A program made the position numbers and the translations under genes. A stretch of 64,000 nucleotides of DNA from Butyriboletus loyo (lineage: Eukaryota > Basidiomycota > Agaricomycetes > Boletales > Boletaceae): contig JBBPSI010000051.1 in NCBI GenBank assembly GCA_038093515.1, positions 78,039 to 142,038 of the forward strand, written 5' to 3'. Below are positions 11,788-23,673 of this stretch, piece by piece. The notes below the pieces were generated by a model. It saw only the letters and a list, made by a program, of their open reading frames with translations, ran no database searches and was not told the DNA's origin. Within the stretch, counting starts at the first letter, position 1. Every line of letters begins with the position of its first letter.

Positions 11788-13650
11788 ATGAATGGCTCAG
11801 CCCAGGACAGACCGCCACCACTGCCATCCGGGGACCCTTTCATCATCGACGAGAATATTGAGCTCGGTGACTTGCGTACCAGCCCTGAGCCACTCTCTCC
11901 TAAAAACGGTATCCTGTACGAATTCAACGACGACCTCGATGCAGACGACTTGGACCATGCGGACGACGGGAATACAGCGCTCTTGGGCGCAGAGGGAAGG
12001 ACCAGAGGTACAGAGCGGTTGAACTCTGCCGGGTGGAGACAAGTGAGCAGCATCGTCCTCGAGGTATGTGTCCGTTTCCAACGCAATTAACGGGAAATCG
12101 CATGACAAGAGCATAGAGCGCACCGATATTGCTACTTACCACTGTCAGCCTTTTATTCACCGGTGAGCTCTTGGACCACGTGTCGGTAAGTCCAACCTAT
12201 GCATGGCCTACCGGGAAATGCGCCAACATTCGAACAGCGTTGGAAAGCCATGAGGACAATTGGCGAGTTCATCATGATAATTCCTGTGATCATGAACCTC
12301 AAAGGAAATCTTGAAATGAATCTCTCTGCAAGGCTGGGGACCGCTGCGAACATGGGCGAACTCGACGATCCCAAACGTCGCCGTAAAATTATCCTTGGAA
12401 ATCTGGCTCTTCTCCAAGTCCAGGCAACCGTGGTGGCTTGTGTAGCTGCTTCAGTTGCCGTGCTTCTAGCCTCTCTTGTTCCAAATCCTCCACCTACATC
12501 TTCAGAGGATGCAGTACTTAATAATACGATGCATCTTGCCGTGAGAGCAACCCATCCTTTGCCTATTAACACAGGACTGCCCAGGTCTGGACTGATTGAG
12601 TAGGCGCCGAAATACTCCGCTCTATCCTTTAACCTCATCCTTCGGTCAGATTTGTCATGGTCGCAGCATCTTCAATGCTTTCCACCTGCATGGCAAGCAT
12701 TATTCTTGGATCATTCATGTGTTTTCTTGTTGTGCTATGTCGCCGTTATGGGCGTGACCCAGGTTTGCACCTTCATTGCAACCTCTCCTCTCAACCTGAC
12801 TGGACATCCTCAGACAACATAGCTCCGCCGGTCGCGAATTTCCTTGGCGATTTGGTGACGTTGTCTCTCTTAGGGAGTATTAGCTCCGTTTTAATCAACT
12901 TCGTTAACACGGCACTGCCTCTTATCATTGCAATACTTCTAACATGTTCCGCAGTAGCATGTGCTGTTGTCGTGCGAGGGAACAGCGTGGTCAAAGACCT
13001 CATATGGCAGGGTTGGACACCACTTTTTGGTGCCATGGTCATCAGTTGCGGGACCGGTATCGTCCTCGATACATTTGCTTCCAGATACCCAGGATTTCCT
13101 CTGCTCGCTGTCGTAATTAGTGGTGAGCTCTACTTTCGCGTCGGTCCCCACCGACCACTGAATATCGAATCCTTGTAGGTTTACCGGGAAGTGTAGGGTC
13201 TATATTTATCTCCCGTCTCTCGACCTCTCTACATGCTGCTGCTTCCCATATCTCTAATTTCAGAGATACAGGGCCATCACCTCGGCTCGTCATGATCACG
13301 CTCGTCTTGGTGACGGTACCGATAGAATTCATCTTTCTTTTAATACTTCGTAGTTTCGGCTGGCTTAAACTACCTATCTTATTTGCCATCCTCTCCCTCA
13401 CTTTCTTCTGCTGTGCAGTAAGTGCTCTATGCTCGGTTTCTTGTTCTCGAACTCGTTCTAAATGATGTGACAGGTTTGGATATCCCTCATCGTTGCACAA
13501 TCGCTCACGTATTATCTATGGTCGAAGGGGTTGGATCCTGACATACACGCGTTACCTATTCACTCCGCGCTGATGGACTTGATAGGGCAGTTGCTCCTTG
13601 TGTTATGTTTTACGTTAGTCTCGTCCGTAGGCGTAACATTACAGATGTAA
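11788..13650 (+). CDS. SLC41/MgtE-type divalent cation (Mg2+) transporter
   Basis: Polytopic membrane protein with two MgtE-like transmembrane repeats, expected to move Mg2+ across the plasma or organelle membrane. Exons 11788-12063, 12117-12185, 12238-12584, 12650-12762, 12814-13122, 13179-13417 and 13474-13650 give 509 residues. The first ~80 residues are a soluble acidic N-terminus (DDLDADDLDHADD). TM segments begin at ILLLTTVSLLFTGELLD. The family signature VIMNLKGNLEMNLSARLGTAANMGELD is the first half-repeat; PPVANFLGDLVTLSLLGSIS is the matching element of the second. The end, KGLDPDIHALPIHSALMDLIGQLLLVLCF, matches the last repeat helix. The cytosolic Mg-sensing N/CBS domains of bacterial MgtE are absent, as expected for SLC41. 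Confidence 0.9.
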
Positions 13651-13840
13651 GCAATCCCAGTTTTGACTGGTCGACCACCCAATGGCAGACAATGCTACTG
13701 ACGCTCGCGTTGTCCCCTTGTGACCTCCAGTTACCAGTACCACCGCAACAGGTGAGGGCGATGGGATATCCCTAACAACACCAGTACATTATATACACCA
13801 AAAGACGGGCTCCGACCGCAGAAAGGAAACATCTTCCCAG
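13651..13840. other. Intergenic 3' region between SLC41 gene and histone deacetylase
   Basis: This 190 bp convergent spacer holds both 3' ends. I see no gene in it. Confidence 0.5.
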
Positions 13841-15814
13841 TCAAGATATGTCGACGTCGAAATCCAACGGTGTCATTGGTTCCTGCCCCGACTCTGCCTC
13901 CGCGGCAGCATCGGGATCTACATCCGTCAAATCCTTCTCGTCCTTTTCCTTGTCCTTGTCTTTCTCCTTTTCCTTGTCCGTCCCCGCTCTCACCCTCGAC
14001 TTACGTGACTTCCTGCTTCTCGGCTTCGCAGCCTTGGTTGTCGACGCCGCCCCATTTTCATCTCCGTCCTCCCCCCCGTCATTTCTCGCGGCCGCAGCGC
14101 TTGTCCTACTCCTTCCCCGACCCCGCCCCCGTTTCCCCATCCCTCGCGATCGACGCGCGGGGATCGAAGTCCGCCTCGCGCTGACCGACGAACATGGCTC
14201 CTGGTCCACGTCGTTCTCCCCATCAAAGTACTCATTCCTCGTCGTCGTCCGATCGCTCCGTCTCTCCCCAGCCAACGCCGTCCCCCGTTCTTCATCTTTC
14301 TCCTCCTGCGTTCTTTCCTCGTCTGCGAGAAGCCCTTCAAGATCCGGTGGTATCTCCTGCATCGCCACGCTCGGCGCGCCTTGCAGGTATCTGAGTTTAT
14401 TACGGATGCCAATCGTGATTTTCTGCAAGGAGGCAGGTGAATTTTGGTTCTCGACGCGACCGGTCAGTGGGGGGTGGAGTTTCCATTCAGAGTCTCGGAA
14501 GAACGAATCATAGACCGTTGCTGGAAGCTCGTCCGGGATCTCAGCGCCGACAAGTACGGCCGTCTCGTACGCCCAACACCGGCTGACGTTTTTGATGGTA
14601 TACCCGCCTCCGCCAAGGACTAACAATGGCACATTAAATTTGCGCACAAAGTTGACACATTCCCCGTGCCCTGCGATGGACAAATTGAATGCGCCCAATC
14701 TGTCACAGCCCAAGGAATCTGCACCACATTGGAGGACTATTGCGGTCGGACGAAAGGCGGCGACGGCGTCTTCAATGACGGTTTTGAACACGGTGAGATA
14801 CATCTCGTCGTCGATACCGTCTTGGAGTGGTACGTTGAGGCAAAAGTGTTTTCCCAAGTTGGCGCCGTTGTCGTCGAGCTTGCCCGTCCCGGGAAAGAAT
14901 TCACCTGTGTATTTGTGAAATGACACGGTCATGACGCGATTTGAGTGATAGAACGCGAGCTCCACGCCGTCACCGTGGTGAATATCGATGTCAATATAGA
15001 GCACCCTTGGATGATATCTGGGAGGGTAGTTGCAGGGCCCGTGATGCACTTGGAGTTGTTCCTCCTACCTAAGAAGCTCGAGTATCGCAAGCACGATGTC
15101 GTTCACATAGCAAAAACCGCTTGCTTCCCCTCGTTTCGCATGGTGGAGACCACCTGACCAATTTATCGCGGTGTCGCAAGTGCCAGCGCAAAGCTTTCGT
15201 GCACCAGCGAGTGATGCACCGGCATACATACGACAAAAATGATACATGTCAGAAAATATAGGACAATCTTCGACACAGTTGAATGTATCGATAAGATGTC
15301 TCATATCGTTTTGATTTCCCGGAGTCACTCTGTATGACCGACGCTCAGCACAGGTGGTATATCCCATCACACGCTGGGACGCTCACCTCGATAAAAACTC
15401 AACGTAGTCATGGTCGTGGTACATTTCGAGTTCTGCTTGCGTCGCAGGGCGCGGGTTATACATGTGGTGGATCTGTTTGTCCAAACCATAACCCATGACG
15501 AGCGCGTTCGTGAGTGTGAGCCGATGCGGTTTCATCGGGTGTCGTTCCTAAACAAGAACATTCATGACCGCCGATCCGACCAGTACGACGAATTGCGCAC
15601 CCCATAATGATATTCGCCGACGCCCTTTGGAAAAAAATAAGACACTATTGGACGCGAGTGCGGCTTTTCTTTCATTTCAAGTTTCGATACATCATCTCGA
15701 CCAGCATCGACTTACGTTCACATATTCAGTGATGGGTTGGGCGGTTCCGTGAGGACCTCGATCATCGAAGTAGGCAGTTGCAGAGAAGGTCGCAGATTGA
15801 GCGCTTCGAATCAT
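13841..15814 (-). CDS. HOS2: Class I histone deacetylase, HOS2/HDAC3-like
   Basis: Zinc-dependent lysine deacetylase, probably the catalytic subunit of a Set3-type nuclear complex. Exons 15814-15716, 15624-15601 (only 24 nt, coding GVGEYHYG), 15547-15387, 15329-15069 and 15017-13841 give 573 residues. Conserved blocks: [80 protein letters not shown] with the catalytic His pair, [16 protein letters not shown] with zinc ligands, [14 protein letters not shown], and [20 protein letters not shown]. After residue ~390 a low-complexity tail follows: acidic, then GRGRGRSR, then [15 protein letters not shown]. An upstream ATG at 15,889 would add 25 residues. HOS2 rather than RPD3 is inferred from the EDCPIF and ICDTAINW-like context; subclass is less certain than family. 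Confidence 0.92.
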
Positions 15815-16135
15815 GTCTGCGATTATCAAGATCGGCAAAAGAGTTGCGCAGGATGTGAGACACGAGATGTACGTCGTCGACGTTGACAATGGAAAGCCGT
15901 GTTATCCGAGTAGGTCAATACTGCAAGTTCTGGAACAGAAAACTTGTGTGAGCAGTTTTTTGAATGGCTTGTCGATACATAAACCCTGCTGTACGATCCC
16001 AACTTGCCTTGTAGTGATCTTCTCCCAACTCTGGTTGGAGATTGAATTAGTGACTCGATTGAAAGGGAGGAAGCTAGAACTCGTATGCAGACCAAGGCTT
16101 ATGTAACGTCTTGCTCGTCGTCTCCCGCGTCCATC
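15815..16135. promoter_or_regulatory. Shared divergent promoter, HOS2 / PER1
   Basis: The start codons are 321 bp apart on opposite strands. If the longer HDAC start at 15,889 is used the interval shrinks to 246 bp. Confidence 0.5.
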
Positions 16136-17180
16136 ATGAAGGCGTTTCTGTTCTCTGCGTGTATTCTTGTGCTTTTAGCGCACGCGACTTCTGGATCCTC
16201 GGGAGACAGATCTACCGAGTTTCAAAACTGTGTCTCGACGTGCTATGGTGATCATTGTCACCCATGGACGACCCTCCCACTCGACTTGCGCTTGACGCGT
16301 TGGACGTGCACGGACGACTGTAAATACCAATGCATGCACATGCTGACCGACGATGCGGTCAGGCTTGGTCGAGGCATCCAACAATACTACGGCAAATGGC
16401 CCTTCTGGCGCTTCCTCGGCGTGCAAGAACCTGCCTCCGTCGCGTTCTCCCTCTGGAACATGTGGTTTCATCTGCAAGGTGCTCGCCAGGTCCGCCGAAA
16501 AATACCTACGAGTCATCCATTGAGAGGATACTATCTTACATGGGCATACGTGAGCGTCAATGCATGGACATGGTCAGCGGTATTTCATACGAGAGGTGAG
16601 GATCGTGTGTCTGGTGCTTTTTTTGTCTGACAAGCGCGTAGATTTACCACTCACTGAGAAGCTGGATTACTTATCGGCTGCGCTGGCCATCCTCTACGCG
16701 CTCTACTACACAGTCATCCGCGTAGCAAACTTGTATCCTCGGTCATCCAAACTCGACGACAATGGACGCTCGCTCTTGCGCTTCGGATGGTCTGCGTTGT
16801 GCATCGTTGTCTATCTGTCTCACGTCACATATCTAAGTGTACTGCCTCGATTCGACTATACCTATAACATGGTACTCAACATCGTCCTCGGAATCTCTCA
16901 CAACATCATGTGGTTGTTGTACTCCCTCCCGGTTCCGTTTTTCCAACGCTTCCCTTATGCATCCAAGACATACTATCCACGGCATACCTACAAAGCAGGC
17001 ATCTTTGTGCTTCTAACCACGGCCGCGACCGCACTCGAGCTATTCGACTTTCCACCCCTGGGCCGCATCCTGGATGCACATGCTCTTTGGCACTTGAGCA
17101 CAGCTCCCATCGCCAAGTTCTGGTACGACTTCCTTGTCAAAGACTCCCTTGATGAAGGCTGGCGGCCAAGTCAAAAGTGA
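16136..17180 (+). CDS. PER1: PER1/PGAP3 GPI-anchor lipid-remodelling protein
   Basis: ER membrane protein of the CREST superfamily that removes the sn-2 acyl chain from GPI anchors during lipid remodelling. Exons 16136-16595 and 16642-17180 give 332 residues. A cleavable signal peptide (MKAFLFSACILVLLAHATSG) is followed by a Cys-rich luminal stretch (NCVSTCYGDHC, WTCTDDCKYQCMH). The core has KWPFWRFLGVQEPASVAFSL, then several TM helices. NAWTWSAVFHTRD precedes TEKLDYLSAALAILYALYYT, with family-conserved His and Asp; late motifs are LDAHALWHLSTAPIAKFWYDFL. These are the hallmark Per1 residues. The gene ends 106 bp from the convergent DUF6593 gene. Confidence 0.94.
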
Positions 17181-17286
17181 GGATGACACAATAATTAAAT
17201 GTTCCTACATTCAACTAAATAACTTCTAGTTGACGGGGTTCACCTTCTCACCACTGTCTTTACGAGATAACCAATGGAGTGAAAGA

Positions 17287-18021
17287 TTACGCCAGACTTC
17301 CTGTTCTACGTTTACCCTCGACGATCAACAACGAGACTGCTCCAAAAGATATATTAGCGATTCGTTCCGAGGAGCAACTCTGAAAAAGATAGACCTATAA
17401 TAGCGTCCGCTGATTCGATGACCGAATTATCGATCTCCAAGTGTGCATATTGTGATATCATGCCCACCAAGAAGTATCGCTTGTGTTGGTAAAACGTTGC
17501 AAGGGGACGTTTGATCTTCATCCCTTCTTCCGCACTATGAAGCTACTATGCGTGTCATCCAGACGTCCCAACCCAAACCACGTTCGAACACTCACTTCCA
17601 ATTCCTTATTCGTTACGCTCCATGCAAACGTGTTCCCTTCGCCGTCATCGAATTGCCACCGGCTACAATCCGCGAAATCTCATGAGCTTTCCACGACGAA
17701 ACCACCCTGCCAAGACTATTGGTATCAAAACGCGCGAGAATATTCACACCTTTCCCCTGGCCTCGTCCCATCGACTCTCTTGATCCACTGTTCTTCGGGT
17801 TCGAATTCCCTGCCGTACATGCTCACCACAACAGGTTTGTTTACTTCCTTTCGAATGCTCCCCGTGAGCTCATACATGCCCGTACGCGGATCGAGTCTCC
17901 GCACGGTCGTCAAATTGGGCACCCACTCGGGCGTTTGAATATCGTAGTAGATCGCGTCGGATTCATTGGACAAGGTCGTGTTGAGCAGAGACGCCGTCGT
18001 GAACGTCAGGTTTTGGGACAT
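17287..18021 (-). CDS. DUF6593 family protein, basidiomycete-specific
   Basis: Function unknown. Exons 18021-17750, 17662-17596, 17515-17395 and 17336-17287 give 169 residues. The start MSQNLTFTTASLLNTTLSNE and the strands YYDIQTPEW, TTVRRLDP are typical of the small beta-sandwich proteins in this family. The middle RWQFDDGEGNTFAWSV has the usual R-F-DG-x-Y/F-x-W pattern. The end DAIIVSLLIVEGKRRTGS is the hydrophobic C-terminal segment followed by basic residues. The frame is open only when the first intron is spliced to the acceptor at 17,663. A TATATAAGG-like box sits near 18,165. Family assignment rests on pattern recall, not a database search. Confidence 0.72.
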
Positions 18022-18860
18022 GGCGATGATGAACGGCGGCTGTCCTTTCCGCTTTTTTCAAGGACCCGGAAGTGGAACGCGGGAAGGGCGGGTGGAAAGA
18101 AGAAGAAAATGAAACAATGATGTGCGCTCTGGAGGAATCCCCCACCTCGATCCGAGCGCCTTATATACCTGTCCGACAATACTAAAAAGCTATACAGGAG
18201 AGGGACGGGCTCACGCCCACACCCATCATTTCGGCCCACCTCGTTCTTGCGGTCGTTCCCTCGCTCTCGTGGGTCGTTTCGCACACCCAATTGCAACGGA
18301 TTCGAAGCTGGGCCAGACCACGGCGTTGCTTAGCCACAGTACCCACACCGCTCCTGCGAAGAGATACAGAAATAGTGTCCAGTGCGATGCGCACAGTTTT
18401 GTTTTATTTTTCCCTCGGCGGCGACCAGGTATGCAGCGCCTGTCTTGCACCCTTGGAGGTTGGACAGCGCCTGCTGGTTGGTGAGTCTGTGCGCGCGGGG
18501 GGAACAAAGTGAGGGGGCCGGTGCGCTCGGACGCTCCGAGCAATGCAACCGAACTAGACGTATCGATGTAAAGCTTTGCTGGCAGCGAGCACCACCTTTT
18601 CCACTCCAGCTCGACAGGGGATGTGCGAGAGAACACACGTCCATGCATTCCCGTGCATAAATAATCGTCGACATTGCATTGGACGCCATGTACATACTAG
18701 ACAGGATACATACAGGCCATATACAGCTATGAAAGCAGGAACGGTCACGGTGCCTGACAATTGATGCACCCCATACATTCGTGTTCATTCAATTTTCCTG
18801 CGCGAAAACTTGGAACGACCAATCAGATCAGTTTAGTTCTTTCGATTGTTCGTGGCGGGT
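18022..18860. other. Intergenic; contains a flank duplicated at 23.47-23.64 kb
   Basis: The left half is the promoter side of the DUF6593 gene, with a TATATAAGG-like box near 18,165 on the minus strand. From about 18,590 to 18,860 the sequence repeats at about 23,470-23,690 with few differences (landmark GCAGCTCGACAGG...AATAATCGTCGACAT). This is the 3' flank of the permease gene, copied together with it. No gene seen. Confidence 0.7.
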
Positions 18861-21417
18861 TCAGGAAATACGTACCAAGGTCACCACTGTACCATCTTCG
18901 AGCACATCTTTCCGCGGTACGAGCTCGTACCCGAACACTTTTGGTAGCAGAATACGCCATCCAGCCCAATAGCCGACTCCGACCAACATCACACCAATCC
19001 CAACGAGGCAGTACCTATCATTTACCACAGCATCATCAGTCCCAGGCTCAGCGCCCAACGTTCATCCTCGAAGTGGACGAGGGATGCGACGCACAAGTAA
19101 TACGGAAGAGGAGGCGTGTCTCCGACCCCATTGGCAGGAGGCAGGAATGGTGCGGCGATAACTGTCAAACGCTCTACGTAAGTCCCGTGCCAGGAACCCA
19201 TGGCGAGAAACTGCACTCACGGAACACCGCTGCGACGAGATAGAACGCTGCTAGAGGCCACCAGACTGAGCAAACGTGCATTAGCCCCCGTCTCTTCAGC
19301 CCAAAATCTGCCTACCCTTGAATGGTCTGCGGATATCTGGCCTCTTCCAACGCAGCCAGAACAGACCCTATAAGGGTTGCTGGATGAGCCAGCTTTGGAG
19401 CGAGGAAGGAGGTCAACTTACGATGACAACCAAGACGTTGACAATCTGACTAGGGTATCCTTCGACATCTAATATGAAAGGATACACGACCTTCACGGGT
19501 GGCCCCAGAATCACGATGACCTACGCTCGCGGTGCGATGAGTATATTCCTCACAGATGAGCATAGGCGCGTACTCACCGAAGGGATCAAATGAATGATGA
19601 GCCCAGGTAAAGGTGACTTTCCTGTAGGCCAGTTTGACGCCCAGAACTTGTTACCGAATGGGAGAGGAATACCCTCCTTGGCGAGCTCTGTTGGAAGTGA
19701 GGCCACGTGCCAGATCGATTTAAACATGTACTTACCCTGGTTAACGCGGGCAGCAGCAAACGTCTATTCACGCTTATCAGTATCCACGCGAACAAGCAAA
19801 GTGAACACTTCATACGACGGTGACGACGTTCTAAGGCAACATTAGCACAGGGTACTCGAAATACGTCAACACTCACTCCTAGCGCACTGGATGGGTGAAT
19901 TCAACCACCGGCAAGGTCAGCAAGCAAAGTTGATGCAGTCGGGAAAGAGGACGAGAACACAGGAACACAAATCGTACCTGAGAGCAACAAAGACACTCAA
20001 CGCACGCTTCGCCGCCGTTCCGAACACTCGCTGAAAAAACAAGGCAGCCACAGTCACCCCAGAAGACTTGATCTGGGCCTATCACCAACAATAGCAATAG
20101 ACGCATCGATCACCTCGGCAAACCACGCATGGAGAACGGACGTGGCCTACACACCTTGGTCGCTGCGCTAAAATACGCAATGTTCGCGAAGAGATAGAGC
20201 ACGGCGCAGATACCCAATCCGAGGGGTCCGGCGATCTTGAGTGTCCGCACTGGATTTCGGACATTATTGAGCACATAGTTGACGTTTGACCAGCCGGCGT
20301 ATGCGTTGAGGACTTTGAAGGTTGCTGTCGCATACTGCACATCGCTTTTGGCACCAGGCCTATCGATGTAAGGTGGGAAACACGCACATCACCGCTGCTG
20401 TGAGAACTACCAGCGAATGCATTGACAAAGTTGACGTGAGGATCTGCGATGTGGGTTTTGCCTGCCAACACTGCCCAGCCTGTTATCACAATAAAGACAA
20501 GGATGATGATCTTGAAGGTAGTCAGCAACTGAGATCATATGATATTGTGTCGTTAGAAGGTATGCAAGGACCGAAAAAACGGCTATATGCGCACGTTCAT
20601 GATATATACACCAATGCGTGGCGTAAGACCGTGAAGAAGGGTCACAAAAATAATAACTGAGATGATGTTTGACTAGTGTCTATGTTAGATGGGAGTTTCA
20701 AACGTACCAAGAAGAGCAATTCCACGTTCAGACCAAGTCGTTGCGACCCGTCCCGCCGAAACAAGGATGCTATAGTGACGTTAGGACATGTGCCATCAGA
20801 AGATTCAACCAAGGGACTTACTTGCTCGCAAAGACCTGCCACCCAAGGTCAATGTCACCATACACAGAACCACATCTAGCTTGGCACTTACAATGCATCC
20901 ACTCGCAGTGAATCCAAGCAAGATCGCATTCGCAGCAAATATCACCGTGGCAAGGTATTTCGGTCTTTGATAGACGGCCTCCAGGTACACCTTTTCGCCG
21001 CCGCTCCGGGGAAACATGGTCCCAAATTCGAGCCAGATGAACAAGCCACAAAAGGAGAGAACGAATCCGAGCACCCATAGCATGAGGGATGCTCCGACGG
21101 ATCCTACCCCATTCAGAATCGAGGATGGCGTCGAGAAGATACCGGTACCGATGATACGTCCGACGATGAGAAGTGTACATGAGGTAACGCCGAGATGACG
21201 ACCAAGCCCTCCAGCAGCGTCTATGGAAAGCACTCGTTGAACGAAGACGAAGAGGAGCCGTACAAGGAAGAATCAGCGCACCTTCCTCCAGGGAGAGTCC
21301 ACTGGGGCCATCGGCGGGATTGACTTCCTGTATGGGATGCTTCTCACCAATATCATGATCCAAACTATTCTCGTCACCCTCTGTCTTCCGAAAATGCGTC
21401 CGCAGGCCTCCGGACAT
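18861..21417 (-). CDS. MUP1-like amino-acid permease, copy 1
   Basis: APC-superfamily transporter resembling fungal high-affinity methionine permeases, with about 12 TM helices in the plasma membrane. It starts MSGGLRTHFRKTEGDE at 21,417. TM1 carries RIIGTGIFSTPSSILNGVG; next come WLEFGTMFPRSGGEKVYLEA, ASGCI spliced to VFASN, RVATTWSERGIALL, GVYIMNLLTTFKIIILVF, KTHIADPHVNFVNAFAGSS, VNYVLNNVRNPVRTLKIAGP and VTVAALFFQRVFG. The end is YELVPRKDVLEDGTVVTLVR. The gene has about 15 exons, three of them micro-exons read in frame: 10 nt (SALG, with the preceding AG), 15 nt (NVVTV) and 27 nt (TFAAARVNQ). All splice sites I checked are intact. Nearly identical to copy 2. Substrate is inferred from family. 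Confidence 0.85.
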
Positions 21418-23673
21418 GATGGGGCCAATGGAGAAAGTTGAACCGTCTAGTTATGTGGTTAAGAGTGTCTCACAGATGGGGGTCCGAATTGCGGAAGGTT
21501 AACTGGCTTAAGTAGGCACTCATTGAGAAGTTTGGAATGACGCCTCAAAATGGATGCGAGGATGATGCAAGACAAGATCAAAATGGCGCCGTGTCGCATG
21601 ATCATGAAGTAATAAAGGCGATTCGAGGAAGCCAAATTTCGAACCCGGACTTCAAAACACGGTGGGAGTAACCAACTGAAGCAGATGCAAATGCCAGAGT
21701 GGACGTCTGGGACCGATTGCACCATTGCTTGCGAGGTACATCCGTCATGCAGTGACAGCTGTGATACCCTCACCAGCCTTGACCTTGCCCAGATCTCATC
21801 CCTCGACCTCAGACAGAAAGGCACCCGCTGCCGGTAGCGCTAGACTCCGTCGAAAAGTCGAACAATCCAAACAGCTGTTAGTAACTTCAACTATTAACCA
21901 ATTAACAACTCATCCTAATGTTTGATCCAGTTTCTGCTTAATATCCCAAACCAAACCTGAAACTTGGTGATCGGAAGACAGTCGGTGTTTTGATTCCGCT
22001 GTTAAAAACTGTAAGCTAGCAAACGGTCACGTGTTTTTTTTGCAACGCATAATTAGCCAATAAATTCATGCATTCGGCCAGAATCGCCATAGCACTTGCA
22101 AGGGGTTTGTGAGTGAGAAAATGAAGTAATCGAAAGGCGACTAAGGGAGGGAGTCTGGCAATTAAGGGAATATTTTATAGCCAATCCTGAAAACGGGTGG
22201 CCTGGCTAGTGCCCGAAGGTGTCAAATGTCAAGAAATGCATCAGTGAAACGGTCATTGGTCGGAACCACCGGTTAGCAGTCTGTAGCGCTCGGCTACACT
22301 CGGTTAGCACCGGAAACCAGCAACTGTTTTACTGATGTGACAATGGTAACAAAGGCAAAGCGTGGTAAGTAACGGCGAAGGGGTACATATGAAACGCGTC
22401 CATAAGGTGTCTGTCCAAGTCCGGAGTGTCCGGTCTGTTTTTCCCGCGCTTAGTCCGTGGCAACCCGGGTCCGTTGTGGTCCGGAATTTGAGTCCGGAGG
22501 GATTTTGACGGCACTTTCGGAATCTAAGACCCCTGACTTCCTTGTGTGCTGGGCATCCTCCAATCACAAGTCAACGACAACTCTCAGAGCAATGTATTAT
22601 GAGTTAGTCTAAGAATTGTATGTCATATTTTCAGTGCTCCTTGCCAAGATGTATGTGAAAAACATGTACATCGTAACACTCTCTCAAAGACTTGCATAAA
22701 CGTGGGCTCGATTGTTCATGCATTCATCGCAATGTGACCCGAGCTGGTCTGGTGAGTATAAGCTCTTATTTAGTAACAGCAGTGACGTCCTTTCGAACAT
22801 GTTACCGCACGTTGGTGCAGATCTTGCAGGTATATTTTAACACCGAAAGGATCCAGACCTATTCATTCAATCCGACGCACCATATTGTAACCCTATTCGA
22901 ACTAACAAAATAGATAAGGAAGAAAAGCATTTCAACAAGGGAACTGTCGCATCTTCCACTTGTTCACAGGTTGAGGTTGATGGGAGTACTTGTAACCGAG
23001 GTAGATCACCCCGCTCTATATGAGTGATCAGCATCAGATCTCCTGCATTCAGCAAGTACGACTTACATAGCGAAGGAGTCAACCATGCGACTGCCTTTTG
23101 TAAATTGTAATACAAACAGAGTATTCAGACAATACCCTGGTAGTTAGGATCTGCAGGAATCGAACAGTACAGTACTGACTGATCCAACGTGTTGTGCTTG
23201 AGAAATGTCGACTTGTGCGCGATCTGTGGGAAATCAATTTTACCCACCTTGGCAACCTTTCGCAACACTCAGCTGCCTGCGCGCCGAAGGTATCAACGCG
23301 GAATTTGATTTTACGCAGCTCGTACCCAACCATCGCAAGTTGGCCAGATACCAGTGGTGGAACAATGTCATCAACACGGTCATTTACATGACCGTCAGTA
23401 TATGCGGTTGTGAGTCGACTTAGGACCGATCAGCACGCCGTGATCCGCGTATATAGTGCATTCCACAAACTGCCATTGCAGCTCGACAGGGAATGCGCGA
23501 GAGCACACGTCCACGCATTCCCGTGCGTAAATAATCGTCGACATCGCATTGGAAGCCATGATACATACAGGCCATACAGGTATGAAAGAAGCAACGGTCA
23601 CGGTGCCTGATAGTTGATGTATTCGAGGTATTCATTCAATTTTCTTGCGCGAAAACTTGAACGACAAATCAGA
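21418..23673. repeat. Intergenic between permease copies 1 and 2: duplicated flank, repeat island, hydrophobin relic and module
   Basis: 21,420-21,700 is the permease 5' flank and is repeated at 26,290-26,550. 22,231-22,290 (landmark GGTCGGAACCACCGGTTAGC) recurs at 54,685-54,745. 22,415-22,505 is unusually dense in GTCCGG words. 22,710-23,050 is a truncated hydrophobin 3' end (separate entry). 23,050-23,450 is the distal upstream block that precedes H1, H2, H4 and H5 (landmark TTTTACCCACCTTGGCAACC). From 23,470 the permease 3' flank begins. No intact gene. Confidence 0.7.
22890..23050 (-). pseudogene. Hydrophobin relic: exon 3 and intron 2 only
   Basis: On the minus strand this reads the end of intron 2 and a decayed exon 3, including its stop (TCACAGGTTGAGGTTGATGG on the + strand, as in intact genes). 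The first part of intron 2, exon 2, exon 1 and the promoter are missing. At about 23,048 the sequence jumps straight to the block that lies roughly 0.5-0.6 kb upstream of H1 and H2 (ACATAGCGAAGG). A single deletion of about 1 kb would explain this. Confidence 0.72.

Noticed and set aside
13848..14513. 221-codon open frame on the plus strand
   Set aside because: Antisense shadow of the charged low-complexity tail of the histone deacetylase; Ser/Phe/Leu repeats mirror the Lys/Glu/Asp codons.
15813..16106. Plus-strand ORF between HOS2 and PER1
   Set aside because: It overlaps HDAC exon 1 in antisense and contains no known domain; better explained as promoter sequence.
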